Below, in pieces: positions 58,053-64,000 of a DNA stretch of 64,000 bases. The stretch spans positions 294,101,161-294,165,160 of the forward strand of contig CM071567.1 in NCBI GenBank assembly GCA_036426205.1. The letters are read 5' to 3'. The stretch comes from Ascaphus truei (lineage: Eukaryota; Chordata; Amphibia; Anura; Ascaphidae). The notes beneath the pieces were generated by a model. That model saw only the letters and a program-made list of their open reading frames with translations, made no database searches and was not told the origin of the DNA. How positions within the stretch are numbered: the stretch's first letter is position 1; each line of letters opens with the position of its first letter. Made by a program: the position numbers and the translations under genes.

Positions 58053-59211
58053 AAATCCTTATAGACACTTTATCACCTTTTACAGGCGTTATATTGACGA
58101 CCTTATTTTTGTTTGGAATGGGGATGAGCACTCACTTATTTTGTTCACTAATTATCTTAATGATAATGAATTTAATTTAAAATTCACTATTAGTTATAAT
58201 CTTTATCACATTCACTTTTTAGATTTCTTTCTTTCTATTGATATGCACAAAAATATTATTACCACAGTTTACCGTAAATTAAATGCACGTAACACGTTTT
58301 TGCGGGATGACAGCTGCCACCCGAAATCCTTAATTAAAGGTATACCAAGGGGCCAGCTCATTAGATTGAGAAGAATTTGTACAAATGAAGATGATTTCCT
58401 TAAACAATCTAAAGATCTGATGGAACGTTTTGAGGCCAGAGGTTACCAAAGAAGGGACTTAAACAAAGCATTTTGTGAAGTTCTCAATATGGATAGATCC
58501 GTTTTATTAGATAAATCTCATGAACAATCCATTGCACACTTTAATTCCCCCTTCTTTATTGTTCAACATAACAATCAAGCTAATCAGATTAGGGAAATAG
58601 TAAAAAAACATTGGGGAGTGCTAGCTGCAGATCCAGTTTTACACTCCATTTATGAGGAAGGGCCCAAATTAGTTTTTAGAAGAGCGAAAACTATTGCGAA
58701 TTATGTTTCTCCTAGTTTGTTTTCCTCGTCCAATGTTCTGCCAAGGAACTTACCTAAGGGTAGTTTTGCTTGCTCAAAGTGTAAAGCATGTAAGTATATG
58801 GAATGTAATTCTGAATTTTTTTCAAAGAAAACAGGCAAAACATATTACATAAATTCATTTATTAATTGTGATACCACATATGTGGTGTACTTTTTAAAAT
58901 GCGGTTGTGGAAAACAATATGTAGGACGAACTATTCGGTGTTTAAAAGTGCGTATACTCGAACACCTTCGGCTGATTGTTAAAAAAGATATTAATCATCC
59001 TGTATCCCTTCATTTTAGTAACTGCAGTATAGGTGACGTGAACAATTTGTCATTTTTTGGTATTGAACATGTACCTTGTCCCATTAGGGGAGGTAACAGA
59101 TTAAGTATCCTTAAAAGAAGAGAACTTTTTTGGATTTTTAGTTTACAAACCCGTATCCCCAATGGTCTGAATTCTGACTGGGATATAGGGTCTCTCTTAT
59201 TTGATACTTGA
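58039..59211 (+). pseudogene. Penelope-like RT motif C, linker and GIY-YIG endonuclease
   Basis: Continuation in another frame: FYRRYIDDLIFVW (motif C, YIDD), the thumb region, HWGVLAADPVL and GPKLVFRRAKTIANYVSPS, a Cys-pair linker (CSKCKACKYM), and the nuclease: VVYFLKCGCGKQYVGRT, KVRILEHLRLI with the conserved Arg and Glu, HPVSLHF, GIEHV, RRELFWIFSLQTRIPNGLN. Stop at 59,209-59,211. All catalytic residues I can place are present. There is no ATG at the start of this frame, so it is the 3' half of one ORF, not a separate gene. Only the single frame change keeps the copy from a continuous RT-nuclease. Confidence 0.88.
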
Positions 59212-59834
59212 TTGTTTTGCTACCTGATACCTCAATGTCTCCCTCCTTGAAGTCTTCTTGTATAGGCAATAGCACGTAATATCTTAAATAACATTTTATA
59301 AATACAGTAATAGTATGTTTTCCCATTGTGTAATGGGTTTATATGATCAAATTATAATATTTTATTTTTGAAAGTGTTATTAAGTGTATCTCATTCTATA
59401 TTCTCCTTAAAAGGTCTAGAACAACGTCATGTATATTATATAAGAGGTTTATTATACTTCATTCCTTTGTTATACTTATATAACTATGTTGTTCGAAAAC
59501 CTTCACAAGCATTGCACAAATCGTGTCACGATTTAAAGATACCCAATATTTGAGGTTGTTTGTCTAACTAATTGTTTTTAATTCCATTTTTCTTATTGGA
59601 TTTTAATTTTGTTTGTATTCCTAGTAATTTATATTGGGAATATTATTGTTTAACATGCAGTTTTAATAAAGTTTTTTTATTTTTGTTCATCTTCCTGACT
59701 GACGGGGTTCCTGTTGCATAGCAACATGATGCATTGTGAAGGTCCTTCACGCGCCGATCGACATGGTTACGTCATGCGCTGTTCCTCCCTTTGGACTCAG
59801 AGAGGTTGTGTTAGTAATGCGTGTTCTCTATGGA
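59212..59834 (+). other. Penelope-like element 3' UTR
   Basis: AT-rich non-coding sequence between the nuclease stop and the right terminal repeat. A putative AATAAA-like site lies near 59,665. Confidence 0.5.
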
Positions 59835-60039
59835 CGCGCACACTACACCCCTCAGGTCCTATTGCGCAATGACGCTCAACGTCGGATACGGTCATGCTAT
59901 CATGTTGCACCTCCCGGTTGTTTACGTCACAGGTCATGGGTTACATCCCATGTCAGGTGACTAACCCGGAAGTTGTTGCGGTTGGTTCCCGTCATGCCAG
60001 GTTCAGTATAAAGTGTATTCTTTATGTGATATGTGTATT

Positions 60040-60081
60040 CACCTTGATAAAGGACTATCAATAGTCCGAAACGCGTTGGTG
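60040..60081 (+). ncRNA. Hammerhead-like motif, right terminal repeat
   Basis: CACC (60,040-60,043) pairs with GGUG (60,078-60,081) as stem I. UUGAUAA stands for the invariant CUGAUGA, with the C3-G8 pair replaced by U3-A8. Stem II is a perfect 7-bp GGACUAU/AUAGUCC. GAAA follows at 60,068-60,071, and the palindrome ACGCGU gives stem III with GUU as cleavage triplet. One extra A lies between UUGAUAA and stem II. Short-stem hammerheads are known in Penelope-like elements; activity of this variant is uncertain. Confidence 0.5.
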
Positions 60082-60205
60082 TGTGTTGTATTTAACTCTG
60101 ATTTAATTAAAATAGCTTAATACATGGGAACGCTTCCTGGTGGTTCTTTTGTTGCTGGATATAGTGCTCCGTTTTTCCTTCTTCACCTTCCTATGTCTGT
60201 GTACA

Positions 60206-60784
60206 GCCTATCATGGTGCAGACTTTGTGCCTTAGGGAGGAAGTGTCCTAAATTGTAGTCAGTGTAGTGGTGAGTCTGGTCTGAGGAGGAGTGGAGCTGA
60301 GTCCCTCCCGGCCGGGAGAAGACAGGCTTTCAGCCCTTAAGGGGTTGAGGTATGAGACCTACCAGATTGCAAGGCCTCAAGATTGGAAGAAGGCCAGCAC
60401 CATCCAGAGGACTGGGACTGATCCTGAAAACCCATGCATACGCTGTAATGACAACTGCAGTGGCTGCCTCAATAAAGGATCCTGTTTTATTTACCTCTAC
60501 CTAAGTAACAGTCTATTGGGTAGAGGTATGCTTGAGAACTGTCATGGTGGGGACTGTCTCCAGTATTCCTGGATCCTGCTATGACTGGAGGCGCTGACAC
60601 CATGAGAAGAGTCTGAAGGGGGATGGGGGGGGGGGGGGGGGGAACAGCAGCGCTACAGTAGTATTGGAAGTGTACGGATGTTTTCTCTTATGATATGGTT
60701 GAGATTGTGTCATATTTCAGTAATTGGATGACTAATTTGTGTTACCCTTATTTTTTAAACCAGATTAATTATTTTGTTGATTAT
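60206..60784 (+). mobile_element. LTR-like block and poly-G tract
   Basis: Plus-strand order AATAAAGG (60,472) then TGGAGGCGCTGA (60,583), the same two marks in the same order as in the LTR at 5,370-6,137. LTR ends were not found. A run of about 20 G lies at 60,627-60,643. The 97-residue frame at 60,291-60,584 has no recognisable family. Confidence 0.35.
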
Positions 60785-60789
60785 AGTCA

Positions 60790-61005
60790 TAGTCAAGTAG
60801 TTGCAAAAGGGTAGTGGTCCAAGAGTGGTGCCATCTATACTCTAGGGACGGATTACACCTCAATGAAGAGGGATCTTCTGTGATAGGTAGGGAGAATGCT
60901 AAAAAGGTTGGAGGAGATTTTAAACTAGGATGGAGGGGGAAGGGGAATGAAACAGATAATGAACTAAATGGAATAGAGGAGGATACAAGGTGGTATGGAG
61001 GTTGA
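60790..61005 (+). pseudogene. CR1 ORF1 esterase, C-terminal end
   Basis: Reads YSRDGLHLNEEGSSVIG followed by a charged tail to the stop at 61,003. The D-x-x-H in DGLHLN is the Asp-His part of the Ser-Asp-His triad of SGNH/GDSL-type esterases found in CR1 ORF1 proteins. The Ser part of the domain lies upstream and is absent. Only about 65 residues remain. Confidence 0.6.
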
Positions 61006-62477
61006 ATGGGGGCAAGTGCGTGTTTGACAAGCAGTGAGACACCCATAGTAAATACAGATAATACTAGAAAACTTCTAAAGACTAAACCAAGTGGGCGCAG
61101 AAAGGAAGGAGCAGATAAGATAATAGTACAGGCTGAAAAAAAACTTAAATGCATGCTTTCTAATGCAAGAAGCCTGACAGATAAAATGGGGGAGCTTGAA
61201 TTAATAGCTGCAAGGGAGCAGTGTGATATCATAGGCATTACTGAAACATGGTGGGATGAAACTCATGACTGGACAGTTAATTTAGAGGGTTGTTCCCTTT
61301 TTCGGAAGGATTGAACAAATAGAAGGGAAGGTGGAGTATGTTTACATGTTAAACCGGATCTAAAACTTATTATAAGGGATGATGTTTATGAAGGGAATGA
61401 TGAAAATGTAGATACTTTGTGGATAGAAATTAGCAGTGGAGGTAAAAGTATAAAGAAAATGTTTGTGGGAATATCTATAAACCACCAAATATCTGTGAGA
61501 TTGAGGAAGCTAAAATACTTTTGCAAATGGAGAAGGCATCAAAACTGGGTCATGTTTGCATAATGGGGGATTTTAATTATCCAGACATAGACTGGGGCAA
61601 TGAGATTAGTATTACAACAAAAGGAAACAGGTTTTTGGGGGTGCTTAAAGACAATTATATGACCCAAATTATTGAGGAACCAACCAGGGGAGGGGCAATA
61701 CTGGATTTGGACATATCAAACAATGTAGAAGTAATAACAAATATTCAAGTCCTGGAACATTTGGGTAACAGTGATCATAGCATGGTCTCATTTGAAATAA
61801 ATGATCAAAAAATAGATTTCTTGGGTTCAACAAAGACCTTAAATTTTAGAAAGGCAGATTTTAATAAACTGAGGTCTAATCTAGTAGTAATACAATGTGA
61901 TGATGTTTTTGCAGGGAAAAATGTAGAAGATAAATGGGCAGTCTTTAAAACATTGTTAGAAAAGCACACTTATCAGTGTATACCCTTGGGTAATAAGTAT
62001 AAAAGAAATAAGTCAAAACCAAGGTGGCTAAATAAACAGGTAGGGGAGGAAATGGACAAGAAGAGGAAGGCGTTTAGATTCTTTAAATCAGAAGGGACGG
62101 AGACATCATATCAGAATTATAAGGAATGTAACAAAAATTTCAAATGGGCAATCAAATTAGCAAAAATGGATAATGAAAAAAAGGATTGCAATAGAAAGTA
62201 AGGTCAACCCAAAAAAGTTCTTTAAGTACCTTAATAACAAAAAAAACGAGAAAAGAAAATATAGGACCCTTTCAGTGTGAGATGGGTAGGCAGATTATTA
62301 TTGGAGATAAGGAAAAAGCTGAGGTATTAAACAAATTCTTTGCCTCTGTGTTTACCAGGGAAGAATCAAGTTCAATAGTAGTGCCGCAGGAGGAAGCAAC
62401 AACCTCCATATTAATGAACAATTGGTTAACTGAGGAAGAAGTTCATAAGCGACTTGAAAAAATTAAAGTAAATGTAG
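61006..62477 (+). pseudogene. CR1 ORF2 endonuclease domain, frameshifted and truncated
   Basis: The first frame (61,006-61,314) has LKCMLSNARSLTDKMGELEL and DIIGITETWWDE (endonuclease start). A degraded stretch at 61,315-61,520 (LHVKPDLKLII, VDTLWIEI) reads in other frames. The frame 61,521-62,201 has CIMGDFNYPDIDW, EEPTRGGAILDLDISN and LGNSDHSMVSFEI (endonuclease catalytic motifs), then the linker. A last piece (62,282-62,477) has AEVLNKFFASVFT just before the RT domain. At least three frame changes make it non-functional. In life the protein nicks DNA and reverse-transcribes CR1 RNA. Confidence 0.85.
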
Positions 62478-64000
62478 CCCCGGTCTCTTTTTGGTCCCAG
62501 AGACCCCCCTCCTTGCGTGCCAAGCGGTCGCGGGTGCCGCCGGAGGCAGCGACGGACCCGCCGGCATGACGAGAAGGTGCGGGCCGGAGCAGGGAGCACT
62601 CCGAGGACTCGCGGCGCACCCGGCTATCCGGGGCCGCCATTACAGTTGCGCGCTCATGCGCCGTGATCACGCATGCGCGGGAAAAGCTAGGGAGTTGCGG
62701 CAGCCATTAGGGAGTCGTGCATGCGAAGAAAAATCGCGTACGCGGCCCCAAGGCAAAAGCAGCCTCCACGGGACTACAATTCCCAGGAGGCTTAGGGCCA
62801 AAGACCCCAGGAGTCCCCAAGTGGCCAATGAGCGGCCAGCATTCCCTAGAGCAGAGATGGATACATTTTGCGGGCTTGGAGCAGAGGCAGTTGGAGCTGG
62901 GAGCAGGAAGGGGGAGGCAGGGTGTAGGGAACAAGTGGCTCCTACACCAGGTAAGGTGATCCCCAGGTCCCAGGCAGGCCCCAATCCCCAATAGGGTAGT
63001 GGGTAGGTGCTGAGGGAAGGCCCCTAAGGTAGGGACCCTGCCCTTAGGTGTGAGTGTGTGTGCAGTCTTGTCAGTGTCACGGCTGTCAGTGCTGTGAGCG
63101 CTGACAAGAAGGCACCGTGTGTGCAGTGTAGCTGCAGGTACCAGGTTGAGTGCAGTGCGGTTGCTGCAGGTATTAGGTACAAGCTAGTGAGAGGGGATCC
63201 GGGAGGTGAAGGGAGAGGTAGTGTGGGCGCAGGGGGTCAGTGACCCGCCTGCATAGGACAGTTCTCCCCCGTAGGCCCCTAGGAGTATTCCCTGAAGTCA
63301 CCGTAGGTTGCAGGCTGCAGGGACGTCCCATAGTGGTAGCGAGCCTCACCCTTACTGAGTACCAGTTAGGGACAAAGCACAGAGTTGCGGTTGTGGCGAG
63401 TCGTTTGGGACCAGACGGCTGGACATTGAGACCGGAAGGTATTATTTACATCAAGTGCACCAACACCAGTCAACAGGTGCTGATCCCGTCTTAGGCGTAA
63501 CTCTTTGGGGACACTAGCAAAGTGGCCAAAGGACTGAGCCTATACCAATATAGTAGTATACATGGAAACAATGTGTGGGGCACGCGGTGAGGGGATGGAG
63601 ACGTTATTCATGATGAGAGTGGCCGAGCCACTAAGGTTATATGAGCGTTAGAGTATAAGTATATGTGATATGTGTTCTTGCTACGTTTCATTATAAAGTG
63701 ATAAGGTATTATTGCGTTACAGTAAAACTGGTTGCATTCATATGTGTGTTGTTGTATTTCTTGCCCAGGGGAATCTCACATCACGGGGATCCTGGGTAAG
63801 TGGAGGCGCTGCGCTATAAGTGTTACCCCAGGCTCCCAGCTAGCGGAGGTTCAGATCTCCTGGAGCCACAGGTTGTGTACAGTGACCAGTAGTCTCTTTG
63901 GGAGCGTCAGAAAAAGGGTTCATTTGGAGGCAGACCTGGGGTGCCCTGTAATTTTTTTTCTCAATTGTGCTTATACGTTTTCACCATGGTTGTTATGCCC
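62478..64000 (+). mobile_element. CpG-rich LTR-like sequence, runs off the window
   Basis: Starts abruptly after CR1 with 'cggtctctttttggtccc'. Contains GGGACTACAATTCCCAG (62,773-62,789), a ZNF143-like promoter motif; an 'aagtgcaccaac' block near 63,455 shared with about 27,000; and TGGAGGCGCTGC at 63,800, shared with the LTR family. Minus frames at 62,667-62,991 and plus frames at 62,491-62,994 are open because the region is GC-rich, and have no recognisable domain. Confidence 0.4.

Larger units (their letters stand above)
56668..60205 (+). mobile_element. Penelope-like retroelement with inverted terminal repeats
   Basis: Terminal repeats about 56,935-57,275 and 59,835-60,205 are inverted copies with high identity; the right one carries an extra about 18 bp ('catgggttacatccc' region). 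Between them lies an RT then GIY-YIG nuclease, the order specific to endonuclease-bearing Penelope-like elements. These elements reverse-transcribe at the nicked target and often carry LTR-like repeats in either orientation, as here. Both repeats carry a hammerhead-like motif. The coding part starts inside the left repeat, so the usual long N-terminus is missing. Confidence 0.85.
60785..62477 (+). mobile_element. CR1-clade LINE, internal fragment
   Basis: End of ORF1 followed directly by ORF2 (ORF1 stop TGA 61,003-61,005, ORF2 ATG 61,006). ORF2 is cut at 62,477, before the RT palm, where an unrelated CpG-rich repeat begins. Both ends are therefore truncated. Confidence 0.8.

Noticed and set aside
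57072..59211. Two separate genes
   Set aside because: The second frame has no ATG at its start and carries the missing RT motif C, so both are halves of one Penelope-like ORF.
62491..62994. 167-residue plus and 105/94-residue minus frames
   Set aside because: GC-rich sequence keeps several frames open at once. No domain recognised and it is adjacent to LTR-like motifs.

Overview
This window looks like repeat-dense, intergenic vertebrate DNA, most likely from a frog-like amphibian. The reasons are the mix of element families (L2, CR1 and L1 LINEs, Penelope-like elements with GIY-YIG nucleases, Tc1-like and PIF/Harbinger-like DNA transposons, solo LTRs), spliced coding sequence with GT-AG introns, and a hammerhead ribozyme of the kind known from amphibian retroelements. 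The organism is an inference. I see no ordinary single-copy host gene, no tRNA or rRNA gene, and nothing prokaryotic such as operons or CRISPR.

Layout. 1-0.9 kb: 5' fragment of an L2 LINE (minus strand) with a 2A-like ribosome-skipping motif. 3-6.1 kb: two related LTRs, one with clean 4-bp target duplications, and a small palindromic MITE. 6.9-10.1 kb: near-complete L2 ORF2 whose first catalytic aspartate is replaced by glutamine. 10.4-12.8 kb: a 2.4-kb near-perfect palindrome. 13.7-14.4 kb: an 18-bp minisatellite. 18.5-20.5 kb: a canonical hammerhead ribozyme next to an octamer plus ZNF143-like motif, then a dead Tc1-like transposon. 21.55-24.75 kb: PIF/Harbinger-like element. 25-27.9 kb: Penelope-like remnant split by a 1.45-kb element with TTA target duplications. 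28-29 kb: LTR-related sequence.

The central 29.4-56 kb is a nest. A Harbinger-type transposon (left end near 29,380) carries a multi-exon Myb/SANT-like protein gene. A roughly 5.5-kb L1 inserted into it on the minus strand (36-bp target duplication). The L1 was itself split by a 3.1-kb foldback element. The segment 36,816-46,486 is repeated head to tail as 46,487-55,992. The first copy is longer and peppered with single-base indels, so the duplication may be an assembly or gap-filling artefact rather than biology. Both copies carry the Myb/SANT gene and inverted pieces of a Penelope-like element.

56-60.2 kb: a Penelope-like element with inverted terminal repeats, hammerhead-like motifs in both repeats, an RT and GIY-YIG frame broken once, and a partial tandem copy upstream. 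60.2-64 kb: LTR-like sequence around a CR1 LINE fragment (end of the ORF1 esterase, then the ORF2 endonuclease). The genes here act only within their own elements: RT and nuclease for target-primed retrotransposition, the Myb/SANT protein as the DNA-binding partner of a Harbinger transposase not seen here, and ribozymes for processing retroelement RNA.
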